This document shows positions 7,097 to 15,254 of a stretch of 64,000 bases of DNA, piece by piece. A program made the translations under genes and the position numbers. How positions within the stretch are numbered: position 1 is the first letter of the stretch; every line of letters starts with the position of its first letter. Where the stretch lies: IMG/VR virus record IMGVR_UViG_3300034158_000007, positions 62,001-126,000 of that record; one strand, written 5' to 3'. Under the pieces are notes generated by a model. That model made no database searches. It was not told where the DNA came from and saw only the letters and a list, made by a program, of their open reading frames with translations. The stretch is from a virus.

Positions 7097-7654
7097 ATGA
7101 AAGGTAATCTCAGTGAGCTGTTTAACCACGTGGTGATCTCCCGACGCCCGCAGGTCGAGATCGGTATCTGGGGTGATCGATGCTACTGGTGTGGCGGGGA
7201 TAACTGGAGTACTGATCCAATGAGTACCGATGTTATCGTCATGGGTGCCGGTGTCGTTCAGCAGTCGATTGACTATCTGGAAGAACTAGTGGGTTACGGT
7301 GATCTGGATATAACCCCGGTTAAAACGGTTATCAACTTGATCGAGTGGCCATGTGGCCAGTGGGTTGTTGCTAACCCGCAGAACCGTAAGTTACACCGCG
7401 TGAACTATGTCGGTACACACGACACTGGTCACTACTTCAAAGACGAAGGTACGACCGAGCGTGAGCTGGTTATCCAACGTAATCCTGAATGCTGGACTCA
7501 CGTGATTATTCGTGGTCAGCGTCTCATTAAAGCGACTAACCATCTGCTGGACGGTCAGGTCTTCCCATCAGGTACGCTGGTGATTCCTCACAGCACCAGC
7601 CTTCAATATCAATTCGAGTATGAACTCGAAGAATTCACAGAGTATTCGAAATGA
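7097..7654 (+). CDS. hypothetical 185 aa protein
   Basis: A soluble, beta-rich protein. It contains W-C-G-G near residue 31 and a second Cys/Trp-rich segment (W-P-C-G-Q-W) near residue 86. The C-terminus is acidic (E-L-E-E-F-T-E). GGAG lies upstream of the ATG. It heads a tight operon running to 9736 and overlaps the next gene by 4 nt. No family recognised. Confidence 0.6.
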   Translation: MKGNLSELFNHVVISRRPQVEIGIWGDRCYWCGGDNWSTDPMSTDVIVMGAGVVQQSIDYLEELVGYGDLDITPVKTVINLIEWPCGQWVVANPQNRKLHRVNYVGTHDTGHYFKDEGTTERELVIQRNPECWTHVIIRGQRLIKATNHLLDGQVFPSGTLVIPHSTSLQYQFEYELEEFTEYSK

Positions 7655-8154
7655 CCACCACTAACTTCCTTGTTAAGTTCAACTCAGAAATCACGGGTCT
7701 CACCAAAGACCCATTCCACATCAACCACTATCTGTCGCGTGAGGCTATTAACCAACAGGCCCGTGTGATCGAAGCTTGCACAGCGAAAGGTGAAGACTCT
7801 TCTCGGATCTTCCTTTTCATGGGCGGTGAGAACCTGCGCTACGAGTGGTCGACTGATCTGGACGTGGGTGTTCAGACCCTGACGGTATACCGCATCGGTT
7901 ATACCGTACCCGTCATCGTGCTGACCCAGTCCTTCCCATGGGTCAACCAACCCCAGCATGAGCAAATGAAACAATCGGTTGCATATTGCTTCAGCAAGGC
8001 CAATGCGAACCTTGATCTTCAAGCAGCTGTATGTGTCGTGAACATGTTGAACAACATGATCATCAAGTGGATGACTCACGACCTGAATAACATCCGCGAG
8101 TCTTACAACCCCGATACCTTCACTAACTTCGATATGGAGATTTACCGTGGCTGA
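7651..8154 (+). CDS. hypothetical 167 aa protein
   Basis: A soluble protein that begins in an ATGA overlap and itself overlaps the next gene. Mixed alpha/beta appearance, with a hydrophobic helix near residues 125-145. No recognisable catalytic motif. Confidence 0.6.
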   Translation: MTTTNFLVKFNSEITGLTKDPFHINHYLSREAINQQARVIEACTAKGEDSSRIFLFMGGENLRYEWSTDLDVGVQTLTVYRIGYTVPVIVLTQSFPWVNQPQHEQMKQSVAYCFSKANANLDLQAAVCVVNMLNNMIIKWMTHDLNNIRESYNPDTFTNFDMEIYRG

Positions 8155-8437
8155 TAGTCCGAGCTATCCAGAAAACGACAAAGATACCCTGTGGCTATGT
8201 AACGCATTGGATCGGCGTTCGTTCGGTGAACTGTTCTATGCCATCAAGGAGCACTTCGGTAGTGCCATTGGTCTGGCTGAAGTAGACATCGAGTACGAGC
8301 GCTGGACGTACGAATATAGCTGTAGCTGCTGTCGTGAGGACAATGGTCGTTATGGCGACTACTACAAAATCACACGCCGTGCGCAACCTGACCCAGATAC
8401 CGTCAACCACCTCATCGCTGATCTTCAACGGGACTAA
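8147..8437 (+). CDS. 96 aa Cys-rich small protein
   Basis: GTG start with GGAG upstream, inside the end of the previous gene. The centre carries a Y-S-C-S-C-C-R cluster followed by D/G/Y-rich residues. The three close Cys could bind metal, but a fourth ligand is not obvious. The rest is acidic and helical. Unknown function. Confidence 0.55.
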   Translation: MADSPSYPENDKDTLWLCNALDRRSFGELFYAIKEHFGSAIGLAEVDIEYERWTYEYSCSCCREDNGRYGDYYKITRRAQPDPDTVNHLIADLQRD

Positions 8438-8438
8438 C

Positions 8439-8669
8439 ATGACTATCTCTCTAACTCTACCTGCAATCCTCGGGATGGCATTGGGTTTCTTTTTGTTCAT
8501 GGCATGCATGATGATCGTGTCATGTGCTTACATTCAACATGAGATCGAGAAGGTCAAAGACAATAAGGTCTTCAAGATCTACTGGTCGCTAAACGTTGCA
8601 CTACAGATTGTCTTTGTATGTGTGGCATTGTTGGCGACTGTCTCACTTCATCTGTACCTCAAACCATGA
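8439..8669 (+). CDS. 76 aa two-span membrane protein
   Basis: Two hydrophobic segments (about residues 6-29 and 50-70) are separated by a charged loop (H-E-I-E-K-V-K-D-N-K). The start at 8439 comes 1 nt after the previous stop codon and is preferred over an upstream in-frame ATG. It is coupled to a 30 aa membrane peptide by a 4-nt overlap. Confidence 0.6.
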   Translation: MTISLTLPAILGMALGFFLFMACMMIVSCAYIQHEIEKVKDNKVFKIYWSLNVALQIVFVCVALLATVSLHLYLKP

Positions 8670-8758
8670 CACCCGCTGACCAGGTTCTCTATTGGGGATT
8701 AGTCATCGGCCTGGTCGGTGGTTTCATCTATAAATTTATAGCAGGAGCTTTAGTATGA
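8666..8758 (+). CDS. 30 aa membrane peptide
   Basis: A tiny gene with 4-nt overlaps on both sides (ATGA with both the previous and the next gene). The peptide is one hydrophobic span rich in Gly, Val and Ile. The double overlap is the main argument that it is translated. Confidence 0.5.
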   Translation: MTPADQVLYWGLVIGLVGGFIYKFIAGALV

Positions 8759-9111
8759 CCGAAGTATCTAAAACCGATTGCCAGTATGTCGCTAAGCGTT
8801 ACTTGGAAGCTATGCGTGAAGTAGGTGATGCTGCGATTGCCTTGATCGAAGCAGAGCTAGAACGTGAGTGCTACCTCGAGTTCGGTGGGTGGGGTGGCAT
8901 CGACGGTGATGGTCGAGTTGAACTGCGCTTTGACCTCACCCGCATGCTGAATCCTGAGGCGGCTGAAGAAACGCCTTACCGTCACATGCACAAACTGATC
9001 TACCAGTATGTGGAGGACCATTTCCACCAGAAGGGTTTTGGTACCTATTACACCGAGAACCTCGGTCTGTTCTATCTCACCTTCGGCAAAATCACTAAGG
9101 AACTCGTATGA
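8755..9111 (+). CDS. hypothetical 118 aa acidic protein
   Basis: A helical, Glu-rich N-terminal half and a Gly/Trp turn (G-G-W-G-G-I-D-G-D-G) near residue 42, then a His- and Tyr-rich segment. It overlaps both neighbours by 4 nt. Unknown function. Confidence 0.6.
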   Translation: MTEVSKTDCQYVAKRYLEAMREVGDAAIALIEAELERECYLEFGGWGGIDGDGRVELRFDLTRMLNPEAAEETPYRHMHKLIYQYVEDHFHQKGFGTYYTENLGLFYLTFGKITKELV

Positions 9112-9524
9112 ATCGTTGGTTGACATTTCTCAAGCGTCGTTGGCTGATCAACATCATCCACCATGCGATGCATTCACCTGAGTACGATCGTGCACAGTAT
9201 CTGTGTATCGCGATAAAGGCTACCCACAGTAAGTTTACTTACCGTTGGGCATGCAAGCACATCAAAAAGATCATTGGTGGTCAGGGCACACTCTGGGGTC
9301 ATTTCATTCAGGTGATTGAAGATGACTGGACGAACGAGCAACCCGATGCGGTGATCATAAAACTGGCTTACGCGTTCGGTGGTTGGAAAACCCGTAAAGA
9401 GTTCCACATGAAATACTGGCTTAAAGTCCAGGAGGAACTGGAGGCGGGTTCGTGGGATAAGGTTATCAAACCTGACCTCACTGAGATTCATGAACGTGCG
9501 CTTAGACTAGGGATCACAAAATGA
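9108..9524 (+). CDS. hypothetical 138 aa basic protein
   Basis: Very basic N-terminus (L-K-R-R-W near residue 9) and aromatic-rich throughout, with several Trp. It could associate with membrane or nucleic acid; no span is clear. Overlaps both neighbours by 4 nt. Confidence 0.6.
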   Translation: MNRWLTFLKRRWLINIIHHAMHSPEYDRAQYLCIAIKATHSKFTYRWACKHIKKIIGGQGTLWGHFIQVIEDDWTNEQPDAVIIKLAYAFGGWKTRKEFHMKYWLKVQEELEAGSWDKVIKPDLTEIHERALRLGITK

Positions 9525-9736
9525 AAACCTTTGACGGTCCATTCGGTAGTTATAAAGCTGGTTCCATGGGCGCGGTGTTAAACGCCATGTGTGAACAAGA
9601 AGGTCGTTCCTGTGGTATCGTGGGTAATTACACCCTCGGTAACGGAAAGGTCTTCAAAAACTCCAGCTGTAAAGAAGTAGTGTGCACCTACGTGTGGGAC
9701 GGTGATGAAATCGTTTTCACATGGAATGCGGCATAA
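9521..9736 (+). CDS. hypothetical 71 aa beta-rich protein
   Basis: The last gene of the coupled run from 7097. The small, beta-rich product has four Cys (two in C-E-Q-E-G-R-S-C and two in C-K-E-V-V-C), which could form disulfides or bind metal. Unknown family. Confidence 0.58.
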   Translation: MKTFDGPFGSYKAGSMGAVLNAMCEQEGRSCGIVGNYTLGNGKVFKNSSCKEVVCTYVWDGDEIVFTWNAA

Positions 9737-9746
9737 AGAAAAGGGT

Positions 9747-9854
9747 GACTCACCGGGGCACTACTCCCAGTGAGTCGACCATGGTTAGAGGTTAGTCGCC
9801 TCTTTCCATGGGTTGTTGTATTGAGTCTTGATTCCACCTAATCCCCTCGTGGGA
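9747..9854 (+). ncRNA. structured non-coding segment with three hairpins
   Basis: In the 200 nt between two genes, three stems are visible. GACTCAC/GTGAGTC (9747-9776) has an inner GGG/CCC. CCATGG/CCATGG (9779-9811) has an inner AGAGG/CCTCT. TCCC/GGGA lies at 9842-9854. The arrangement resembles a structured RNA or a processed terminator region. It has no tRNA T-arm and no known riboswitch core that I recognise. The RNA-gene label is tentative. Confidence 0.35.
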
Positions 9855-9938
9855 CTAAGTGTTCACTTAACTCTTTACAACGGTACGATACAAATCAACA
9901 TTCATTTCACATAACATTACAACCGGAGTATTCTTTTC

Positions 9939-10193
9939 TTGGACAATATGCAAACCCTTTTGGACAAACTAAACGTACGGATGCGAGCATCCTACACAAA
10001 AGCATTGGAGACCATCGAGGGCGCCATGCTTGAAGGTTCCAGTGAGTGCATTTTCAACAGAACGAATAGCCCGCACGTCGTATCGGACGACACCATCCAC
10101 TCGATCGTTGCGAACATGTTGATTGACAGTAACTTCACTGTTACATCAACGCTGGCGACCTATACAGTCAGTGGCTGGAACAAAGCGCTGTAA
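9939..10193 (+). CDS. hypothetical 84 aa protein, probable TTG start
   Basis: TTG at 9939 is the likely start because the only ribosome site (CCGGAG, ends 9928) is 10 nt upstream; the first ATG (9948) is further away. The product is a small mixed helical protein with no membrane span. It ends the plus-strand early region at a bidirectional terminator. Confidence 0.5.
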   Translation: MDNMQTLLDKLNVRMRASYTKALETIEGAMLEGSSECIFNRTNSPHVVSDDTIHSIVANMLIDSNFTVTSTLATYTVSGWNKAL

Positions 10194-10202
10194 CCGCATA
10201 AA

Positions 10203-10238
10203 GCCCCTACCTTACGGTAGGGGCAGTGTGCTTTATTT
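10203..10238. terminator. bidirectional terminator between convergent genes
   Basis: GCCCCTACC (10203-10211) and GGTAGGGGC (10216-10224) form a 9-bp stem with loop TTAC, with AT-rich runs on both sides. It sits between the plus gene ending at 10193 and the minus gene ending at 10240. Confidence 0.88.
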
Positions 10239-10239
10239 T

Positions 10240-11445
10240 TTAGCGGTTACGACGGTTGTCTTCGCGTTCTTGTTTGTCAGCACTGTTTTCAGCTTGGTCA
10301 AACAACTTCATCGCGCCGTAAGTAACTTCAGTTACGTGGCTGATGGTTTTAGCGGCCAGTTCCAGTACCGGGCTAGCTGCACGCTTCAGATCACCTTGAC
10401 GGTCAGCTTGAGCTTGGTTGCAAGCTGCTACGATTTCTTTGGCATCTTTCTCGATACCTTGAACGATCGGAGCCAGACGCTTCATTTCGCCAATCACTTG
10501 GTGGATGGCTTTCAGCGATTGTTCTTTCTTGGCTTGGTCAGTACCCGAACCACCTTTGATGATACGGTAGATCAAACCAGCCCAGCTGAACACGAGGACC
10601 CAGAACCAGTCGCCAGCGGTCCATTTACCTTCGTTGTTCTTAGGTGGTGGAACGTCTTCAGTAACCCACTTACCACGACCGTCTTTAACAGTCACATCAG
10701 TGTTGTTCATCAGTTGAACGAAGGTCTTACCTTCGATCGCGGTGCCAGCACTGTCTTCGCCTTTCGACCATTTCTGGATATTGTCTTTACCTTGCGATAC
10801 CAGGGCAGCCAGTTTCTTAACGCCATCTACTTCAAGACCAAAGTCTTTAGCGCTCATCAACTCGTCGTTCATGTGGAACAGTTTCCAGAACGCTTTGTAG
10901 TTAATGGTGATTTCACTTTCAGCAGCAAAGTCATCTTCACGAACTTGGTTGAGTTTACCCAACGCTTGTTTGTAGTTAGACATCGAGGTACCGATAGATT
11001 CTTCAACGCCTGTACCGAACTCTTCCAGAGCGATCGTTACACAACCACGGATCAGTTCAGCGTGACCACGTACGGACTTAGCGAACTTACGTACACCGCC
11101 TTTGGTAGCTGGGAAGTTTTCCAGGCTAGCAACAGGGTGACCAGAGAACTCAGTCAGTTGTTGGAAGATACGCTTGTACGATTCCATAGCGATAGCGGTA
11201 GTAACACCGTCGATATCACCTGCCAGTTCATCGAGGCTATCGGCAGCAGCTACCGAGTCAACGATTGGGTCCAGACTGGTTTCTGGAGTTTCAATTACTT
11301 CTGTGATGCTGTTGTTAGCAAAAAGTGCTGGATCACCTTCGCGGACTACTTCAGGCGGGATCGCATTGATGAAGTCTTCGATTGCTACCTGCTCTGCGGT
11401 GAGCTGAGGTTTAGCGTGTTTCATTACTGGGCTTACTTTGGCCAT
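10240..11445 (-). CDS. probable internal head protein, paralogue A
   Basis: A 401 aa mainly helical protein, with an acidic, probably removable N-terminal region and a Trp/hydrophobic stretch near residues 285-305. Several S/A-x-E sites in short hydrophobic contexts (S-L-E-N-F, A-L-E-E-F) resemble the cleavage sites used by phiKZ-type prohead proteases. It is paralogous to the gene immediately upstream (11458-12615): same order of L-E-S/N-F motif, helical core, S-x-x-N-Y and a Trp-containing segment. phiKZ relatives carry multiple such inner-body proteins. The start at 11445 is the ATG after AAGGTACC. Function is inferred from architecture, not a search. Confidence 0.5.
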   Translation of the reverse strand: MAKVSPVMKHAKPQLTAEQVAIEDFINAIPPEVVREGDPALFANNSITEVIETPETSLDPIVDSVAAADSLDELAGDIDGVTTAIAMESYKRIFQQLTEFSGHPVASLENFPATKGGVRKFAKSVRGHAELIRGCVTIALEEFGTGVEESIGTSMSNYKQALGKLNQVREDDFAAESEITINYKAFWKLFHMNDELMSAKDFGLEVDGVKKLAALVSQGKDNIQKWSKGEDSAGTAIEGKTFVQLMNNTDVTVKDGRGKWVTEDVPPPKNNEGKWTAGDWFWVLVFSWAGLIYRIIKGGSGTDQAKKEQSLKAIHQVIGEMKRLAPIVQGIEKDAKEIVAACNQAQADRQGDLKRAASPVLELAAKTISHVTEVTYGAMKLFDQAENSADKQEREDNRRNR

Positions 11446-11457
11446 TTTCAAGGTACC

Positions 11458-12615
11458 TTATTTGCTGTGTTTTCGTACGAGTCGGGTGAAAAGAGTATCG
11501 GTGCCTTTAGTGATATCGATAATCTGTTTCATGATAAAGTTTGCCAGTTCGATGATCGGAACGCTCCGGCGATTTAATGCTGATTCTTGATCCTCGGTGA
11601 CCTTCTTGAAAAGCTCGATCAGGTCTTGTACATGACCGGCGAGGTCGTCAACAATCTCATCCATTCCTTCGACATGTCGGATGAACTTATGGATATCAGT
11701 CAAACTATTGGTGACTTTTGCTTCTGAATCCTTTTTGTTGCTGTTAATAGACTTGGATAGCTCATAGCCCAACCGACCAAACATGATTGCACCAAAGGCA
11801 ATCCAGAAGTGTTGACCCCACGAATGAGTCTTCTTAGGTGCACGAGTTTTACGCGCATCGTTGTCGAATTGTCCATCGTTAACCTTCGCCTTACGGTTGA
11901 ACATCAGTTGCAATTGCGTGGCCGTATCAGGTAGGTCACGTGCAGTACGTTCAAGCTTGTCTTCATCGGTAAGACTGTGCACGTCTTTAGCCAGACGTTC
12001 AACACCTTTACCCACGATAGCTACAAGACGCTCAAGGTGTTGAGACTCCTGTCGGATACACGTGATAGGTTCCTTACCCTTGAAAACATCCTTAACCATG
12101 AACATGTCAAAGATACGTGTATGGTTAACATCGATCTTCTTGGAGTTTGTTTCTTCGATATCAGCGTCAGTAGCTTTAAGCTTACGGTGAGCTGCATCGT
12201 AGGTCTTACACACCATCAAGAAGTCTTCCTTGATGTCACGACCATAGTTCTCAATCGATACTGAAAGCTTTGTTGCTAGACGATCTGCTTCAGCACGTAT
12301 AGCTTTGGCCAATCCAGTTTTCTTAGTGAGCGTACCAGCACCAAAGGATTCCAATGCCACGGTCTTATGTTCGATAACACCACTGTTTCCTGTAAGGGCT
12401 TGGTAGCCCCAATGGTAGGCTTCTAGTGAAGGTTGGTCTCGTACAGTGTCTACGCGCTTTGCTAGCTCTAGTAGAGCACTGTGAGCACGCTCAGTGGCAT
12501 AGATCTCTAATGCGGCTTCATCATCAGGTAGACTCGTCCAATCGGACTCAGTATCTTCCATCGTTACTTGTGGAGTGTTCTTCACATCCATATCTGTTAA
12601 GCGGGTAGTGCTCAT
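11458..12615 (-). CDS. probable internal head protein, paralogue B
   Basis: A 385 aa helical protein, the tandem paralogue of the downstream gene. An acidic N-terminal 60 residues is followed by V-A-L-E-S-F-G-A-G, a typical S/A-x-E processing context, then S-I-E-N-Y-G and long charged helices. A Trp-rich hydrophobic segment (W-G-Q-H-F-W-I-A-F-G) lies near residue 267. No strong ribosome site is seen before the ATG. It probably becomes part of the proteinaceous core ejected or retained in the capsid; this is inference. Confidence 0.5.
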   Translation of the reverse strand: MSTTRLTDMDVKNTPQVTMEDTESDWTSLPDDEAALEIYATERAHSALLELAKRVDTVRDQPSLEAYHWGYQALTGNSGVIEHKTVALESFGAGTLTKKTGLAKAIRAEADRLATKLSVSIENYGRDIKEDFLMVCKTYDAAHRKLKATDADIEETNSKKIDVNHTRIFDMFMVKDVFKGKEPITCIRQESQHLERLVAIVGKGVERLAKDVHSLTDEDKLERTARDLPDTATQLQLMFNRKAKVNDGQFDNDARKTRAPKKTHSWGQHFWIAFGAIMFGRLGYELSKSINSNKKDSEAKVTNSLTDIHKFIRHVEGMDEIVDDLAGHVQDLIELFKKVTEDQESALNRRSVPIIELANFIMKQIIDITKGTDTLFTRLVRKHSK

Positions 12616-12871
12616 GGTTTATACCTGATCAGGGTTTATATTTTAACATACGATTGGATTATTTACTGTGGGTGCTTATCTAATACAGTACTAAGATCAA
12701 AGGACTCCCCGTAGGGGCTTTTATTTCTTAATATACAGCGTTACGATAGTAACCATCAATGCTGTTATAGACTCCTTAGTGCTCTACTAGCGTAGCACAG
12801 TAACACGGACATAAGCCATCCCCACAAGAGGGATGGCATTTATGACGTTAGAGGACTATTCTAAAACAAGC
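12616..12871. other. intergenic region with promoter space and hairpins
   Basis: A 256-nt gap upstream of the minus-strand internal head genes and downstream of the kelch gene. It holds CCCC-GTA-GGGG followed by CTTTTATTT (12707-12726) and the stronger hairpin listed separately at 12815-12837. No gene is seen. Transcription of the internal head genes probably starts here, but no TATATTAC box is present. Confidence 0.5.
12815..12840. terminator. terminator downstream of kelch gene
   Basis: GCCATCCC (12815-12822) pairs with GGGATGGC (12830-12837), flanked by CATAA and ATTTATG. It uses the same CATAA...TTTATG frame as other bidirectional terminators here. Confidence 0.75.
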
Positions 12872-14365
12872 TTACCAAGGGAAAGTCGCAGATAGAATCT
12901 TGATCATTGGACGAACACCGCCACGACCAGAGGTCTTATTGAGTGTGGTACCTTGGTTACCCGGCGCTGTACCACCACGTGCCCACTGATCGTACGCACC
13001 GTTTTCCTGAGTGGTCCATTCGGCGTTATATAGTGCACTTGCCCCAAAGCCAACCGCATTGTCTGACCACTGCGCCAACATTGTAGCTGTATTGTTAACG
13101 TAGCTCTTAGCAATACGGTTGTACATGTCGTACCAAACAGTGCCGACACCATCGTTGTTATTCCGAGGGCCGTACCACATCATTGGAACTCCAGCTACAG
13201 TCTTGGCCGCACCGTTCGGGTTATACACGTAAGAAGAACTCAAAGGTGCGTTTACCATTAGAGGTTTCAATGGCATCAGCCAGATCTGACCACTGAATCG
13301 CATTACCGCCCAACTCAAACCTTCAAACTTCACAGTACCGCCACTAATCGATGTCAAGGTGCAGAACTCAGTACCCGAGTAGTACTCTTGGAAAGGAATA
13401 ACCGAGATAGGTGGAGGACCAGTCTTGACGTACGGGTTATAAACCCACAGCTCAGTGCCAGTAGTCGAACCAAGACAGTAGAACTTATTCTTAGCTTTAA
13501 ATCCACGGGACTCAGAGCTATTCATTAGGTCAGGTACCACACCAACATCATCGGTGTAGATATTGGTACGAGGTACGTAACGGGACATGTTCTTATTAGC
13601 ACCACGTCCACCGTAATAGAAGATCTCGTCGCCCATTAACATAACCTTAGCACCACTACGTGTACCAAAGTTGGTAACCACATCCGCCATCTTAACTGTC
13701 CATGTGTTTAGCACCTGGTCATAAGCTGAGATAGGTAAGTTTGCTGTCGTACCGTTGTTATATACACCGAATGCGGTAAAGATCAGATCGTCTTGAACAA
13801 TAGCCGAACCGTTAACTACTGGGTTAGCCATGGCAGCACATTTAGTCCAGACGTTAGTTACCATGTTGTAACGCATTACGTTGGCAGTGCCATTAACTGG
13901 AGCGTCACCATTAGCGCCACCCAAGATAAAGATATCTGAGCCCACGTTGGTCATCATGGCCTGTGCCGAACCTGGACGGTCTGCAACGGTCGCTGGGAGC
14001 GTACCAGAAGCCCAGGTGTTGTTGGAGATGGTGTAGATATAGAAACGCGTCGTGTACCCCAGAGCAGTGCTATAGCCGCCCCAGACATAAAGTTTCCCGA
14101 TACCCATCACACATCGATGCTCACGCATCGCAGTAGGCATGTCAGCTAACTTAGTGAAGGTCTGGGACGTTTGGTTGTACTTGTAAAAAGCCGCTGTCTC
14201 AGTGGCTGCAATGTTGTCGAATCCTCCAACGAAATAAAGATCATCCTTATAGACGGATACAGCTTGACCGCTGATACCCACCGGACCGCCCGCTACATCT
14301 AGCTTGGTCCAAACTGTAGCAGGCTTGGCACCTGCCCCTGCAAAACTCAGTAATAATTCACGCAT
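12872..14365 (-). CDS. kelch beta-propeller protein, likely tail fibre or receptor binding
   Basis: A 497 aa protein with kelch repeats over about residues 35-310. Each has hydrophobic strands, a G-G doublet (L-Y-F-V-G-G, L-Y-V-W-G-G, I-F-I-L-G-G, I-F-Y-Y-G-G) and a spaced Tyr/Trp (Y-N...W). The C-terminal 190 residues are a separate Gly/Asn/Trp-rich domain ending M-I-K-I-L-S-A-T-F-P-W. The short M-R-E-L-L-L-S-F-A-G-A-G head looks like a virion-attachment segment. Phage kelch proteins are usually fibres or adhesins that contact surface glycans. It is a single-gene unit with its own terminator, placed apart from the main fibre cluster, which fits an exchangeable host-range gene. Confidence 0.75.
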   Translation of the reverse strand: MRELLLSFAGAGAKPATVWTKLDVAGGPVGISGQAVSVYKDDLYFVGGFDNIAATETAAFYKYNQTSQTFTKLADMPTAMREHRCVMGIGKLYVWGGYSTALGYTTRFYIYTISNNTWASGTLPATVADRPGSAQAMMTNVGSDIFILGGANGDAPVNGTANVMRYNMVTNVWTKCAAMANPVVNGSAIVQDDLIFTAFGVYNNGTTANLPISAYDQVLNTWTVKMADVVTNFGTRSGAKVMLMGDEIFYYGGRGANKNMSRYVPRTNIYTDDVGVVPDLMNSSESRGFKAKNKFYCLGSTTGTELWVYNPYVKTGPPPISVIPFQEYYSGTEFCTLTSISGGTVKFEGLSWAVMRFSGQIWLMPLKPLMVNAPLSSSYVYNPNGAAKTVAGVPMMWYGPRNNNDGVGTVWYDMYNRIAKSYVNNTATMLAQWSDNAVGFGASALYNAEWTTQENGAYDQWARGGTAPGNQGTTLNKTSGRGGVRPMIKILSATFPW

Positions 14366-14438
14366 CTTTAAAGACCTAGGTTAGATGATGTATATTATTA
14401 GTGCGTCATAAAGCCCCACCCGCAGGCAGGACTATGGT

Positions 14439-14873
14439 TTATGAACTTACGTCGTTGTAGTAATCCCGTTTGATCACATCGAAGTAAGGATCGGTAGCAT
14501 TGAGTTCCAAGTCGTAGTAGAACTTGTTGAACCCAGAGATATCTGGATCGGTAAAGGCGTAGTCAGGCGAGGACATTTCTTTCTGATCCTGACGAATGAA
14601 GATGTTGTATTTCAGGAACAACGTGGAGCACGCAACTTCAAAGCTACTGTAGCTATTTGGGTCTACGTGTTCCCACTTTTCCAGTTGTGCAACAAACTCG
14701 ATAATCTTCCCACGTACAATCGATACGTTCTGTTCAGCGAGTCGTAACAGGATAGCGGTGGTCTGGAAATGTTTGATACAGTGTGCAATATGAGCAACCA
14801 CCGAATCACCCAGTGCACGTGGTGCGCTGTATTGCGCCAAGCGGGCTTCACGAATGGCATTTAGATCTGTCAT
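14439..14873 (-). CDS. hypothetical 144 aa protein
   Basis: A soluble helical protein with an aromatic/acidic C-terminal third (many Tyr, Asp, Phe). It lies 3 nt after the small gene 14877-15194 on the same strand. No family recognised. Confidence 0.58.
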   Translation of the reverse strand: MTDLNAIREARLAQYSAPRALGDSVVAHIAHCIKHFQTTAILLRLAEQNVSIVRGKIIEFVAQLEKWEHVDPNSYSSFEVACSTLFLKYNIFIRQDQKEMSSPDYAFTDPDISGFNKFYYDLELNATDPYFDVIKRDYYNDVSS

Positions 14874-14876
14874 TGA

Positions 14877-15194
14877 TTAGTTCTCGTAGTCAAAGATGAT
14901 GGCGGTCAATCCGCCGACTGTTAAAGTTAGGAAATTTCGGTCATTAAAAGGTTCAGGCTTTTGCCAGACATCGATCTTGATCTGATAATGCTTCCACACG
15001 GCATCCACAAGCTCTTTACGCGACGTTACCTTCAAAGACAGATATACGCCAGCCTGTCTACATAACTCGTCTATAACGGGGTCTAGGTTCTTCCGCGCAA
15101 CATACACACCGATGTAGTGTTTATTGTCTTTCAATTGGTTAGCCAGCTTGATCTGACTGATAACGCTGTCAACCAGTTTAGTGATGTGTGACAT
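14877..15194 (-). CDS. hypothetical 105 aa protein
   Basis: The start at 15194 has GGGG 6 nt upstream; an alternative ATG four codons earlier (15206) is possible. The product has mixed alpha/beta character and a basic middle. It is separated from the helicase gene by a terminator, so it may have its own promoter. Unknown function. Confidence 0.55.
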   Translation of the reverse strand: MSHITKLVDSVISQIKLANQLKDNKHYIGVYVARKNLDPVIDELCRQAGVYLSLKVTSRKELVDAVWKHYQIKIDVWQKPEPFNDRNFLTLTVGGLTAIIFDYEN

Positions 15195-15219
15195 GCTTAA
15201 CCCCATTAGTAAATAAGTC

Positions 15220-15241
15220 GCCTCCCGGATGGGAGGCTTTA
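15220..15241. terminator. terminator downstream of helicase gene
   Basis: GCCTCCC (15220-15226) and GGGAGGC (15231-15237) form a 7-bp stem with loop GGAT; TTTATG follows on plus and AT-rich sequence on minus. Confidence 0.8.
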
Positions 15242-15254
15242 TGTTGTTTCTTTT

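Noticed and set aside
9737-9860. Possible tRNA
   Set aside because: No T-arm consensus, no acceptor stem pairing and no CCA end; kept only as structured RNA candidate.
10123-11577. Plus-strand 484 aa open frame over the internal head protein gene
   Set aside because: The minus-strand gene has a ribosome site, a recognisable paralogue next door and better codon use; the plus frame is Phe/Val/Thr/Ser-rich, typical of antisense shadow.
14391-14398. TATATTAT resembling the early promoter box
   Set aside because: One base differs, TAGAA is not at the 13-nt spacing, and the downstream genes are on the other strand.
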